Assembly: GCA_030654175.1 (NCBI GenBank)
Contig: JAURXZ010000013.1
Coordinates: 62,001 to 126,000, forward strand
Direction: 5' to 3'
DNA from: Bacteroidia bacterium
GTDB lineage: Bacteria > Bacteroidota > Bacteroidia > 2-12-FULL-35-15
Length of the DNA: 64,000 nucleotides
Part shown: positions 1 to 8,431 of the stretch, piece by piece
Position numbering within the stretch: position 1 is the stretch's first letter
How the letters are laid out: each line of letters opens with the position of its first letter
Program-made: the position numbers and the translations under genes
Notes under the pieces: generated by a model
Seen by the model: only the letters and a program-made list of their open reading frames with translations
Told to the model about the DNA's origin: nothing
The model's database searches: none

Positions 1-2017
1 TAACTGAAAATATATATTCGTCCTTTTCTTCTTTGCACGAAATATCTATTTCAGGATTCCGCGTATTTTTGAACTTTATGGCGTTTTGGATTAAATTCTG
101 GAACAGTTGATTTATTAAAATAGGATCACCATTAATTTTAGGTAAATCATTGATATTAATTGTTGCCTTATTTTCTTTAATTGCCGTACTCAGATTCTCT
201 AGTACTTCTTTTAATAATATGTTTACATCAATTATTTCAAAGGCTTTAACCCTGTTAATACGTGAATATTCCAGTAGACTGTGAATAAGAGATCGCATAC
301 GATTACTGCCATCAACAGCAAAAGAAATGAAATCTTTTGCATCTTGGTCTAATTTATCTTTGTAACGGTTTTCTAATAGCTGAAGATAACTAGTAACCAT
401 CCTTAGGGGCTCCTGCAAATCATGTGATGCGATATAGGCAAATTGTTCTAACTCAGTATTAGAGCGTGCCAACTCTTTAGTTTTGTTATCAAGTTCAGTC
501 TGGATTTTTTTTCGGTCGGTTATATCGTTTGCAATACCCAAAATGTAAATCGGTTTGCCGATACTATCTTTTACTAAAACTATTTTAGTTTCAATTATTC
601 GTATTCCTTTATATTTGGTATGAACCGGCTCTTCATCAATTTCAAAAAGCTTTCCCGTCTCCAATAATTTTTTATCGTTAGCTACAAAACGGTCAGCTTC
701 TTCTTTAGGGAATAATTCATAATCACTTTTTCCAATTATTTCTTTTTTTGAAAAACCAAAAAGCTCCTCCACTAACTTATTTACTCTGACGTATCTCAAA
801 TCACTAACATTTTTAACAAAAATAATAATCGGAAAATTTTCTATGATAGAATCAAGAAAATTTTCCGAAATTTTTAACGCATCTAAACTCTTTCTGTTTT
901 CTGTAATATCCCTTGCAAAACAAATAAAATAATACTTTTTATCATCAATTTTATAAGATGAAATGCTGAGAGAAATAGGAAATTCAGTTCCATTTTGATT
1001 TTTAGCTTCTATCTCAAAAGTAGTATTTGAAACGTTTTCTAAATCCTTTGCTAAGAAAGGTTGCATTTCCTTATTATATGATTCATGAAATTGTGCAGGA
1101 ATAATATATTGAATGAGGGGCTTGCCAACAACATCAATAGCTTTCCATCCAAAAACAGTTTCTGCTTTTGGGTTCCATTTTATTACATTGCTTTTATCAT
1201 CAATAACGATAACGGGGTCAGGAGCATTGTCAAAAATGGCTCGAATTTGTTGTTCATTGTTTTTTAATTCATGAATATATTTTTTAAGATTTTCTTCATC
1301 GATCTTTTTTTGAGTAATGTTTCTGAAAATACCACGGGTTGAGATCATTTTGCCATTGATCATCTTTGGCATTGACGCCCCGTTAACTACAATTTTTTGA
1401 TTCCCTTTGGTTAAAAATCCCATTTCAAATTCATTGAAATTCTCTCCTTTCAACAATCGGGAAAAAATATCCCTACATTCTTGTTGATACTCGGGATGAA
1501 TGATATCGAAAATAATTTTAGTTTTTATTTCTTCATCAGTATATCCCAGCGTTTTTTTCCAGGCATTGTTCACATAAAGAAATTTCCCGTGAGGATCCAC
1601 ACATTGTATTAAATCAGATGCATTATCAAAAAGGTCACGATATTTCTCCTCACTTTCATTTAAAGTTACCTCTTCGATTTTGCGTTCTGTAATATCACGG
1701 ACAATCGCATAAATTTTTTTATCAGTTTGGTTAGGAGTTGCGTTCCATTCAAACCATAAATATCCTCCATCTATTTTACGATATCTATTCGTGAAATTTA
1801 AACTAATTTCGCCTGCTTTCAATTTCTCCATTTCTTTAAGTGTGGTTTCAATATCATCGGGATGAATAAAATTTATAAATTTTTTTTCAAGAAGTTCCTT
1901 TTGAGAATAGCCTAATTTCTTTTCGAAATTTGGATTAATAATTTCGAAATAGCCTTCCAAATTAGCAATGCAACAGAGGTCTTGTGAGTTTTGAAAAAAG
2001 TATTCGAATATATTCAT
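1..2017 (-). CDS. Multi-PAS sensor histidine kinase, 3' end cut by window edge
   Basis: Sensor kinase, 672 residues visible, running off the left edge. Translating from the ATG at 2017 I see four PAS domains (about 1-115, 122-240, 253-375, 386-505), each ending in a typical D-I-T-x-x-K/R boundary. A HisKA domain follows with the H-box SHDLQEP (phospho-acceptor His532), then the start of the ATPase domain with an N-box (NLIQNAIKFKN, 641-651). The G-boxes would lie outside the window. No membrane segment is visible, so it is probably a cytoplasmic kinase sensing through PAS ligands or redox state. It is preceded on the same strand by two receiver proteins and a UspA protein, the probable partners. 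The specific signal cannot be told. The family is clear; the partner assignment is inference. Confidence 0.93.
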   Translation of the reverse strand, partial: MNIFEYFFQNSQDLCCIANLEGYFEIINPNFEKKLGYSQKELLEKKFINFIHPDDIETTLKEMEKLKAGEISLNFTNRYRKIDGGYLWFEWNATPNQTDKKIYAIVRDITERKIEEVTLNESEEKYRDLFDNASDLIQCVDPHGKFLYVNNAWKKTLGYTDEEIKTKIIFDIIHPEYQQECRDIFSRLLKGENFNEFEMGFLTKGNQKIVVNGASMPKMINGKMISTRGIFRNITQKKIDEENLKKYIHELKNNEQQIRAIFDNAPDPVIVIDDKSNVIKWNPKAETVFGWKAIDVVGKPLIQYIIPAQFHESYNKEMQPFLAKDLENVSNTTFEIEAKNQNGTEFPISLSISSYKIDDKKYYFICFARDITENRKSLDALKISENFLDSIIENFPIIIFVKNVSDLRYVRVNKLVEELFGFSKKEIIGKSDYELFPKEEADRFVANDKKLLETGKLFEIDEEPVHTKYKGIRIIETKIVLVKDSIGKPIYILGIANDITDRKKIQTELDNKTKELARSNTELEQFAYIASHDLQEPLRMVTSYLQLLENRYKDKLDQDAKDFISFAVDGSNRMRSLIHSLLEYSRINRVKAFEIIDVNILLKEVLENLSTAIKENKATININDLPKINGDPILINQLFQNLIQNAIKFKNTRNPEIDISCKEEKDEYIFSV

Positions 2018-2122
2018 CTAAAAAAACATTAAAATTATTGATGCTCGTATTTTTCCCATATTTCATTAAATATGAACACTATGTAAGAATCCTATAAATA
2101 CTACTTACATTGAAATAATATA

Positions 2123-2629
2123 TTATGGAAACAATTTCATAAACCAATAAATAACAGTAGCCATACCAATGAAAACGAATAGGAACAATGTTAAAAACTT
2201 TGGAACTCCGAATTCCCGAACCATTATTCTGATCGGTTCAGTAATAATTCTATTGATCAATGATATTAGTTTATTCAAGGAATTATCGCCTTTAATCACG
2301 TACTCACTTGCGCCTTCGCGAAAGGATTCAACTGCAACTGCAACATCTTCATTACGAGAAAGCATGATCACTTTTGTTTTGGCATTATGCTTTTTTATTT
2401 CTTTGAGGATTTCAATTCCGTTTTTAGCATTACTATTATCATTATTTAAAAAATAATCAAGTATTACAATATGTGTATTTTCATTGATGTTCTCTAAACA
2501 ACTTTCACCATCATAAAATGTTGATATATTAACATCAGATCCAAACCTGTTTTCAAGATATTTTTTAAGAGAAATAACTAACAGTTTATTATCATCCACG
2601 ATGAAAATATTTGTCTTTGGATTTTTCAT
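2123..2629 (-). CDS. Single-domain response regulator with C-terminal membrane anchor
   Basis: 168 residues. Residues 1-125 form a CheY-like receiver: acidic pair Asp12/Asp13, phospho-acceptor Asp58 (VILDYF), Ser91 in the Thr/Ser position and Lys113. There is no DNA-binding output domain. Instead residues about 144-165 (FLTLFLFVFIGMATVIYWFM) form one strongly hydrophobic helix near the C terminus, so the receiver should be tethered to the inner membrane facing the cytoplasm. It lies 105 bp upstream of the PAS kinase on the same strand, suggesting it receives phosphate from that kinase. Membrane-tethered stand-alone receivers are unusual. The receiver call is sure, the topology is a prediction, the output is unknown. 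Confidence 0.9.
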   Translation of the reverse strand: MKNPKTNIFIVDDNKLLVISLKKYLENRFGSDVNISTFYDGESCLENINENTHIVILDYFLNNDNSNAKNGIEILKEIKKHNAKTKVIMLSRNEDVAVAVESFREGASEYVIKGDNSLNKLISLINRIITEPIRIMVREFGVPKFLTLFLFVFIGMATVIYWFMKLFP

Positions 2630-2751
2630 TTTATGTAATTTTAATTTAAATACTCACCCCACAAAGGAAAACCAACATACGCACCATGAATAATGTTTAT
2701 ATTGCGCCTCACACTATAACAGAGCCTTTGGCAAACTCTTTTCCAGTCCCA

Positions 2752-3201
2752 TTATTGTTTTTTAGGCAGCTTAACAATAGTCAACCAAAAATCTTCAATT
2801 GCTCTCACAACAGTAACAAATTGATCAAAATCTACAGGCTTGGTAATAAAAGCATTGGCGTGACTTGCATACGAACTAATAATATCCTTTTCAGCATCGG
2901 AAGTAGTAAGTACAACTACAGGAATACTCGAAAAATTTGGATCGTTTTTGATTTCAGCCAAAACTTCACGTCCATCTCTTTTAGGTAAATTAAGATCCAA
3001 CAATATAAGATCAGGGGTAGAAACATCTTTATATTTCCCGATTTTTTTTAAAAAAAAAATCGCTTCTTCCCCGTCCATAACCACGCTTAACTTATTTTTA
3101 ATTTTACCTTCTTTAAGAACCTCTTGTGTAAGTCTAACATCACCAGGGCTATCCTCAACGAGTAAAATATCAATTATCCGCAAATCAGTTTCATTATTCA
3201 T
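2752..3201 (-). CDS. Rcp1-like single-domain response regulator
   Basis: 149-residue stand-alone receiver of the cyanobacterial Rcp1/CheY-like subfamily that often partners phytochrome or PAS kinases. The start reads [14 protein letters not shown] (acidic Glu16/Asp17). Phospho-acceptor is Asp69 in [13 protein letters not shown], switch Thr100 lies in [11 protein letters not shown], and Lys121 precedes the TKPVDF segment, a subfamily hallmark. There is no output domain, so it probably acts by protein contact or as a phosphate shuttle. It sits between the membrane-anchored receiver and the UspA gene on the same strand, and so belongs to the same signalling cluster as the PAS kinase. Confidence 0.92.
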   Translation of the reverse strand: MNNETDLRIIDILLVEDSPGDVRLTQEVLKEGKIKNKLSVVMDGEEAIFFLKKIGKYKDVSTPDLILLDLNLPKRDGREVLAEIKNDPNFSSIPVVVLTTSDAEKDIISSYASHANAFITKPVDFDQFVTVVRAIEDFWLTIVKLPKKQ

Positions 3202-3244
3202 AACATGTCCTTTTCATAAATATTTTTTTCAATTTGTTATATTA

Positions 3245-4081
3245 TTATTTATCAGTTTGTTCATGCAAAACCAACAAAGGAAGCTGTGAATATAAAGCCA
3301 TGAGCTTAGTATTGCTTTTAGATAAAATCTGTTGAATTAAATTATGACTTCTTTTTATCATTGTAATCATTACAGCATGATTATCAATAGCAAATTCATT
3401 TATGGCTTCCACAATATTTTCATGTTCGGAGAACCAATAGGTATGTTTTAAATTTTCAAATGCATGTTCCAGTTTAATACCTTCTGTGGCCTTTTCTGTT
3501 GTGGGTTTAACGCGGCTATCTTCAATGTTGAAAATCATTATTTCAGAATTGAACAAGGAAGCCAATTCAATAATAGGATCAAATACAGAACTGTTTTTTA
3601 TGGCTTTGTAATCAAAAGCAAAAACGATCTTGTCTATTTTCTGAAATTTCACTTTTTCAGGGACTACCAAAACATTACAATGCGTTTCTTTTATAACATC
3701 AACAGTATTAGTACCTAAAAACCTGCTACTTCCTCCTGCCCCTTTTGTTCCCATAACGATTAAATCACATTTTCTGTCTTTTGCTATATCCACAATTTCA
3801 TCTGAAGTAAAACCGGGCATTGAAAGACTTTCGATCTCCAATCTGTTTTCATATTTTTTTTGAAGATCATCGATTATTAATTTCATCTGTTCATTACTTT
3901 GTTCCTCCAACTGATTTTCTTCTGAAGTTAAAACAAATGGAACTTCCGAAACGATCATAGGAACATGATAAGCATGAAACAAAAACAATTTTGATTTTGT
4001 ATAAATGGCCAGTCTTGCAGCGTAATTAATAGCGTTAGTGGCTATATCTGAAAAATCAGTAGGAACTAAAATTGTTTTCAT
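3245..4081 (-). CDS. Universal stress protein, tandem UspA domains
   Basis: 278 residues with two consecutive UspA-type alpha/beta domains. The first begins KTILVPTDFSDIATNA and ends with the nucleotide-loop pattern G-x2-G-x9-G-x-N (VMGTKGAGGSSRFLGTNT). The second (about 150-278) begins KIVFAFDYKAI, is more degenerate, and lacks a clear Gly-rich loop. The reading frame is open another 171 bp upstream, but the extra segment is hydrophobic, low-complexity and unlike UspA, so I take the ATG at 4081. The family binds ATP or other nucleotides and is linked to stress survival. Its place beside two receivers and a PAS kinase suggests a stress or stationary-phase signalling unit; that is inference. 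Confidence 0.9.
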   Translation of the reverse strand: MKTILVPTDFSDIATNAINYAARLAIYTKSKLFLFHAYHVPMIVSEVPFVLTSEENQLEEQSNEQMKLIIDDLQKKYENRLEIESLSMPGFTSDEIVDIAKDRKCDLIVMGTKGAGGSSRFLGTNTVDVIKETHCNVLVVPEKVKFQKIDKIVFAFDYKAIKNSSVFDPIIELASLFNSEIMIFNIEDSRVKPTTEKATEGIKLEHAFENLKHTYWFSEHENIVEAINEFAIDNHAVMITMIKRSHNLIQQILSKSNTKLMALYSQLPLLVLHEQTDK

Positions 4082-4463
4082 AGAATTTATTTTTTTTAAA
4101 CAAAAAAATGCACTTTTTAACTCTACAATTTTACGCTCAGAAAAATGCAGAATAAAATATTTTCGATGAAATAAGTCTAATACAAGGCGGATTGAAAAAA
4201 ATAGGGTTGGATGAAATAAAAAAAAATGGAATGGCTCGGAATTTATTACCAACTATTGGCATAAGGCAAATATTCAGATCAACTTAAGTATTAAAGAAAT
4301 TTGAGAAGATTTATTTTATATGCGGATTGCTATATTTAGCAAAAAAATTTGTCAACTGATGGAATCAAAAAATGCAAGAACTTAATTATTAAATTGATTG
4401 CGTACCATTTTGAATTGAGGAAAGAAAGATAGAATTTATAAAATCTTTTATTTTGCGAGTAAT
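4082..4463. other. Intergenic region, no gene seen
   Basis: This 382-bp AT-rich gap lies between the UspA gene and the LytTR regulator, both on the minus strand. I see no credible coding frame apart from the rejected upstream extension of the UspA gene, no RNA gene and no strong hairpin. It presumably holds the promoter of the signalling cluster. Confidence 0.5.
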
Positions 4464-5156
4464 TTATAGAAGATTTAATCGATTCATTAAATTCTCTTTA
4501 TAAACAGCACCGACCGTGATCAGTTTTTTACCAAGGATAACAACATTGTCTTCTATAGAAGTAATGTGATCAATAGAAATAATTGAAGAACGATGAACCC
4601 GAATAAATTTATGCGGATCGAGTTTACTTTCTATCATTTTCATTGTGGAGTGGATCGTATATTTTTTTTCAATGGTATTAATTGTCATATAATCACCCAA
4701 GGCTTCAATCCAGAGTATTTCCTTTAAATTGATTTTAACCAGAACACCACTGTTTTTAATAAAAATATAATCTTCATTTGAAAAACCAACAATATGTTGA
4801 GCGTTTTCGAAAATGTCTTTTGCTTTTGTTACAGACTTAAAAAAACGATCCAATAGAATTGGTTTTACCAGGTAGTCAACAACATTGCATTCAAAAGCTT
4901 CTAAGGCATACTCTTTCCTGGATGTCGTTAAAATTGTTATTGGCTGAACTTTGAGGCTCTTAATAAGCTCTAGCCCTGTCATATCAGGCATTTCAATATC
5001 AAGAAGCATTAAATCAATTTTATTCTTATTTAAAACATTCAGGGCTTCGGCCCCGGAGCAGCATGTTCCAACAAGGGTGATAAATTCCACCTGAGAAACT
5101 AAATGTTTCATTGCTTTTCGCGACATCTCATCATCATCAACAACTATGCAATTCAT
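4464..5156 (-). CDS. LytTR-family response regulator
   Basis: 230 residues: receiver domain (about 1-120; acidic Asp7-Asp9, phospho-acceptor Asp53 in LMLLDIEMPDMTG, conserved Lys in the VKPI motif) followed by a LytTR DNA-binding domain (about 130-230) with the typical EALGDYMTI and FIRVHRSSIISI segments. This architecture (LytR/AgrR/AlgR) binds short direct repeats in target promoters. In Bacteroidota such regulators usually pair with LytS/YehU-type histidine kinases of the HisKA_5 class, but none is adjacent, so it is an orphan here. The PAS kinase 2.5 kb downstream has a HisKA domain and is a less usual partner. Transcribed alone, separated by about 380 bp from the UspA gene. Confidence 0.94.
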   Translation of the reverse strand: MNCIVVDDDEMSRKAMKHLVSQVEFITLVGTCCSGAEALNVLNKNKIDLMLLDIEMPDMTGLELIKSLKVQPITILTTSRKEYALEAFECNVVDYLVKPILLDRFFKSVTKAKDIFENAQHIVGFSNEDYIFIKNSGVLVKINLKEILWIEALGDYMTINTIEKKYTIHSTMKMIESKLDPHKFIRVHRSSIISIDHITSIEDNVVILGKKLITVGAVYKENLMNRLNLL

Positions 5157-5300
5157 GAAATATTATTAAAAATTTAAAAACCAAGAATTTGTAGGATTTT
5201 AATAAAGGTAATATTTTATTGTGGTTAGATTTTCTTAATGTCCTAGCAGGGAAATCAAGAAAAGCGGAATTATTTAACAACCAAATTTAAAATCATAAAT

Positions 5301-6200
5301 CTAATGTTGCGTAATAAAATCCCCAACCGCATTTAAATAATTTTGAAAACCAAATGTCTCAGGTATGCTACCATGTCCGGCATTTGGAATCCTATTTGCC
5401 TCTTTGTATATTCCATTATAGTGGCTGTAAACGATTGCACCATGTGTATCAATATTTAAAAAATCATCAGCCTCACCATGGATCCAAAAGAACGGTTGTT
5501 GCACCTTTTTAATTTCTTCTGCATTGTTTATTTGTAAATCTGTAAAAAATATGCCAGGCATTGCAAGGCCTGAGGCGTCCTGAACCATAACTTCAGCGGA
5601 AGCGAATGGGGCTTCCAGTAATAACTTTGCGGGCTTCATACTATAGTCTCCAACACTTAATTTAGTGGCAGGGGCCGAGCCCAGGCTAAAACCATACATT
5701 ATTAATCTGTCATTTGTTAAACCTTTAATTTTAAGCCATTTCAAAGCAGCGTCAACATCAGCATACAATCCTTTTTCTGTGGGTTTCCCTTCTGACAATC
5801 CAAATCCACGATAATCGATCATCAATACTCCAAAGCGATTTTTAGTTTTTGTGTTCGCAAGTAACTTAGCACGTTCCCAGTAAAAATCCATATGGTCTCT
5901 GTTGCCATGACAATACATGATTACACTATCAGAAGAAATACTATCAATATTACCAATGTAAATTGCATAAATATTTGTTGCCTTTGATTCATCAGCCGCT
6001 TGAGAGGACAGTTGGAAAATATGAATTAAACTATCGGGGATCTGATAAGTGACATCTAAACGAAAATCCAGATCGCCAGTGTAATTATCTAATTTGTATT
6101 CCGTAATTTTAATACTGGCGGGATTAAATAAATTATCATCCAAACGCAAGCAGCTTGTGAAGCTCAGCACTGTTAAAGTTAAGAAAATGATTTTTTTCAT
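5301..6200 (-). CDS. Alpha/beta hydrolase lipoprotein
   Basis: 299 residues. A lipoprotein signal ends in FTSC (Cys17), so the protein should be anchored in the envelope. The rest is an alpha/beta hydrolase of the BAAT/dienelactone-hydrolase-like kind: oxyanion strand VIMYCHGNRDH, nucleophile elbow GFSLGS (Ser172), likely acid at Asp245/Asp246 (HGEADD) and catalytic His276 (NAGHGS). A complete triad suggests an active esterase, thioesterase or peptidase; the substrate cannot be told. The stop of this gene lies about 145 bp beyond the LytTR gene start. The envelope protein next upstream is on the same strand with a 59-bp gap, so the two are probably co-transcribed. Confidence 0.88.
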   Translation of the reverse strand: MKKIIFLTLTVLSFTSCLRLDDNLFNPASIKITEYKLDNYTGDLDFRLDVTYQIPDSLIHIFQLSSQAADESKATNIYAIYIGNIDSISSDSVIMYCHGNRDHMDFYWERAKLLANTKTKNRFGVLMIDYRGFGLSEGKPTEKGLYADVDAALKWLKIKGLTNDRLIMYGFSLGSAPATKLSVGDYSMKPAKLLLEAPFASAEVMVQDASGLAMPGIFFTDLQINNAEEIKKVQQPFFWIHGEADDFLNIDTHGAIVYSHYNGIYKEANRIPNAGHGSIPETFGFQNYLNAVGDFITQH

Positions 6201-6259
6201 TATAATTATTTTTTATTCCTGTCAAACAATTTGTTCGGCCGGCCTGTGATCTCTATAAA

Positions 6260-6940
6260 TTAAAATTTGCGTGTATACCCCAAATAAACACCCAAAGCTC
6301 CGTGTTTTTTTAATGGTGTTTCATAATCCACCACCAATTTTTCGTTTGATAAATTAGGAGCAATGATTTTACCTTCGATAATAAAATTCCATTTTTTTCC
6401 TGTAAAACTATGGCCAATAGTTGGCATAAAAATCACATGATTTGATTGTTTGACTTCATAAGCGCGTTTTTGCGCTAATTCAAACCAGTTGTCGAGACCG
6501 ATGTAAACCATGTTTTTTTGTTTTCCATATTCCCAAAAGGCGTTTACTGCTAACTGAGGATAAAGTTTAAATGCTTCTTTGTTACGATAAATAATGTTGG
6601 CAATAGGTGTGATGCTAACAGCAGGTATATATTTTTTTTGATTAAGCAACTGTTTGGTAGCGCCCAATTCTACTTGAAAATTCCCGAATAATGCTGAAGT
6701 AATATTGAATGAAGCAAAGCCTGTTAATGAGCTATCAATTCCGTAACCATAATTACCGACTAAAAAAGGAATTGGAATTGTAGCTGAACCATATTTAATG
6801 AGTGGACCGCCAAAAGATATTGTCGCAGCATGTTGGTTTTTATCTAAAGGCTTTATATATTTTACCGGAGAACAAGAGAATACTATTGACAGGCAGAAAA
6901 AAGCTACCGGACAAAATAATATAGAGTGGTTTTTTTTCAT
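6260..6940 (-). CDS. Predicted outer-membrane (lipo)protein, unknown function
   Basis: About 226 residues from the ATG at 6940; a longer reading from a TTG 18 bp upstream is less likely because the signal peptide starts best at MKKNHS. The signal peptide ends in a lipobox-like SIVFSC. The mature part alternates polar and hydrophobic residues, is rich in Gly and aromatic residues, and ends in Tyr-x-Arg-Lys-Phe. A C-terminal Phe is typical of outer-membrane beta-barrels, so a lipid-modified or plain small barrel is likely. I do not recognise a family. It lies directly upstream of, and probably in one operon with, the hydrolase lipoprotein. Confidence 0.7.
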   Translation of the reverse strand: MKKNHSILFCPVAFFCLSIVFSCSPVKYIKPLDKNQHAATISFGGPLIKYGSATIPIPFLVGNYGYGIDSSLTGFASFNITSALFGNFQVELGATKQLLNQKKYIPAVSITPIANIIYRNKEAFKLYPQLAVNAFWEYGKQKNMVYIGLDNWFELAQKRAYEVKQSNHVIFMPTIGHSFTGKKWNFIIEGKIIAPNLSNEKLVVDYETPLKKHGALGVYLGYTRKF

Positions 6941-7159
6941 AAAATTAAAATTGGTCAATTGATTATGGTATTAGCAATAAGTACAAGAGTTCTAAAACTG
7001 AAGGTTTTAAATTGTCAGAATTTATTACAAATTTCCGGTTTTAAAAATTCTTTGAACTCTACAATCGTGAGAGATCTCACAAACTTTAACTGAACCAACC
7101 TGTTTAATAAATGCAAATGTAATTCTATTTGTATAAAACTCCTTACCTTTGTTGCATCA

Positions 7160-7378
7160 ATGAGAGACGTTTTTTATACTATATTAGTAATTTGGATCCT
7201 ATGGAGGGTGTTTAACAGCATCAGTACTTACAGGGCCAAGCAAGGGAATGGTTTTAATGCCCCTTTTCAAAATAACAAACGCAGAGAAGGTGAAACTTCG
7301 GTTGATTACGTGCCTTCCACCAAAAAGAAAATCAGTGATGATGAAGGTGAATATGTGGATTATGAAGATTTGAAGTGA
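7160..7378 (+). CDS. Small membrane protein, DUF4834-like
   Basis: 72 residues: an N-terminal hydrophobic helix (about 3-20, VFYTILVIWILWRVF) and a charged, disordered tail ending in acidic residues with a VDYEDLK-type C terminus. The layout (one N-terminal membrane helix, basic middle, short conserved acidic end with 'YVDYE') resembles the small DUF4834 proteins of Bacteroidota. A TACCTTTG box at 7144-7151, matching the -7 element TAnnTTTG of this phylum, lies only 8 bp before the ATG, but I find no matching upstream element at normal spacing. Function unknown. Confidence 0.72.
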   Translation: MRDVFYTILVIWILWRVFNSISTYRAKQGNGFNAPFQNNKRREGETSVDYVPSTKKKISDDEGEYVDYEDLK

Positions 7379-7460
7379 TTTTAAATAGCTACGTCCCAGT
7401 AGTATTTCCCTTTTAAGTATTTAATTTATTACCTTTCTCAAAGAAAATTATAAATTTTAA

Positions 7461-7580
7461 TTTGGGCGTTCCTTTTCTTGAAAAAGAAAAGGGCGGGCTT
7501 TTCGATTCAATCTTTTCTAAACCGAAAGGGATTTCCACGGAATTTATCCTGAGCTTGTCGAAGGAATCCCTAACGCAACA
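7461..7580 (+). repeat. Dispersed structured repeat, copy 1
   Basis: First of four related elements (others at 24461, 49199, 53859). Shared plan in this orientation: GGGCGTTCC, a hairpin, CGGGCTTT..GCTTCAATC, a second hairpin, then ATCCCTAACGC, with the termini GCGTT/AACGC able to pair. Here hairpin 1 is CCTTTTCTT (7471-7479), loop GAAA, AAGAAAAGG (7484-7492), a perfect 9-bp stem. This copy is longer because of an inserted stretch at about 7530-7565 that holds the motif CCTGAGCTTGTCGAAGG, a sequence often met in intergenic repeats of unrelated bacteria. It lies between convergent genes and could serve as a terminator for both. Confidence 0.8.
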
Positions 7581-7600
7581 TTAGCAAGTAAACATCACTG

Positions 7601-8395
7601 TTACTCTTTTGTCATTTTTCGCATTAATTTATAAAAGGTTTTTGGGATAACCTGTTTTACAAATACTGCAAATAATTCATAGCCTCCAACATATTTGTGA
7701 TTGCTACCACCTTTTATTGCTTGCACAATTCCTTTGGCACAATCCGCGGCTGTCATTCCTTTTTCCTGGGCATCGCTTTTAATACCATATTGGTTACCAT
7801 CTTCAGTAAGTAATTTCGTACTTACGTCAGTATTAATAAATCCGGGAGAAACAATTAATACTTTTACATTATCAGCATATAGTTCCTGGCGTATCGATTC
7901 GAAATATCCATATAGCGCATGTTTCGAAGCTGCATAAGTAGAATATAATGGCATACCATATTTGCCCATAATACTGGATACTACCACCAGTTTCCCACTC
8001 TTTTGCTTTTGCATCACCCTTGCAACGGCTTTGGAAAGATTAATGGTTCCAAAAAAATTGATCTCCATTACTTTTCTATCTACTTCGGTTTTTGTATTTA
8101 CCGCTTTTCCCCTTTGCCCGATCCCTCCATTGTTTATCAATACATCTATTCGTCCAAACTTTTGAATTACCTGATTCACTTTTTCTTCTATATTAGCGGT
8201 ATGCTCAAGATCTAGTGGGAGAATGAGAATATTCTTTGGATCCGTTTTACAATGATTAGCAACGCGTTTTAATTCATCCTCTCTCCGAGCCGAAATAACA
8301 ATTTGAGCCCCTTCTGTAGCACAGTTATAAGCTAATGCTTCACCAATACCTGAAGATGCGCCTGTAATCCAGATTATTTTATGTTTTAATTCCAT
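7601..8395 (-). CDS. Short-chain dehydrogenase/reductase
   Basis: 264 residues, classical SDR. Cofactor motif TGASSGIG (11-18), structural NNG at 88-90, catalytic Ser140/141 and Tyr154-x3-Lys158 (YAASK) are all present, so it should be an active NAD(P)-dependent oxidoreductase. The segment SARRED after the second strand favours NADP(H). The C terminus (FVKQVIPKTFYKLMRKMTKE) is basic and amphipathic, as in SDRs close to the DHRS7 type that touch membranes. Substrate unknown. It lies 36 bp after the oxygenase gene on the same strand and is probably co-transcribed with it. Confidence 0.93.
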   Translation of the reverse strand: MELKHKIIWITGASSGIGEALAYNCATEGAQIVISARREDELKRVANHCKTDPKNILILPLDLEHTANIEEKVNQVIQKFGRIDVLINNGGIGQRGKAVNTKTEVDRKVMEINFFGTINLSKAVARVMQKQKSGKLVVVSSIMGKYGMPLYSTYAASKHALYGYFESIRQELYADNVKVLIVSPGFINTDVSTKLLTEDGNQYGIKSDAQEKGMTAADCAKGIVQAIKGGSNHKYVGGYELFAVFVKQVIPKTFYKLMRKMTKE

Positions 8396-8431
8396 CCAAT
8401 CATCAAATTTTCAAATTGACACCTCTCTAAA

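Noticed and set aside
4082-4252. N-terminal extension of the UspA protein by 57 residues
   Set aside because: The extension is Phe/Leu/His-rich and unlike UspA; the domain begins exactly at the ATG at 4081.
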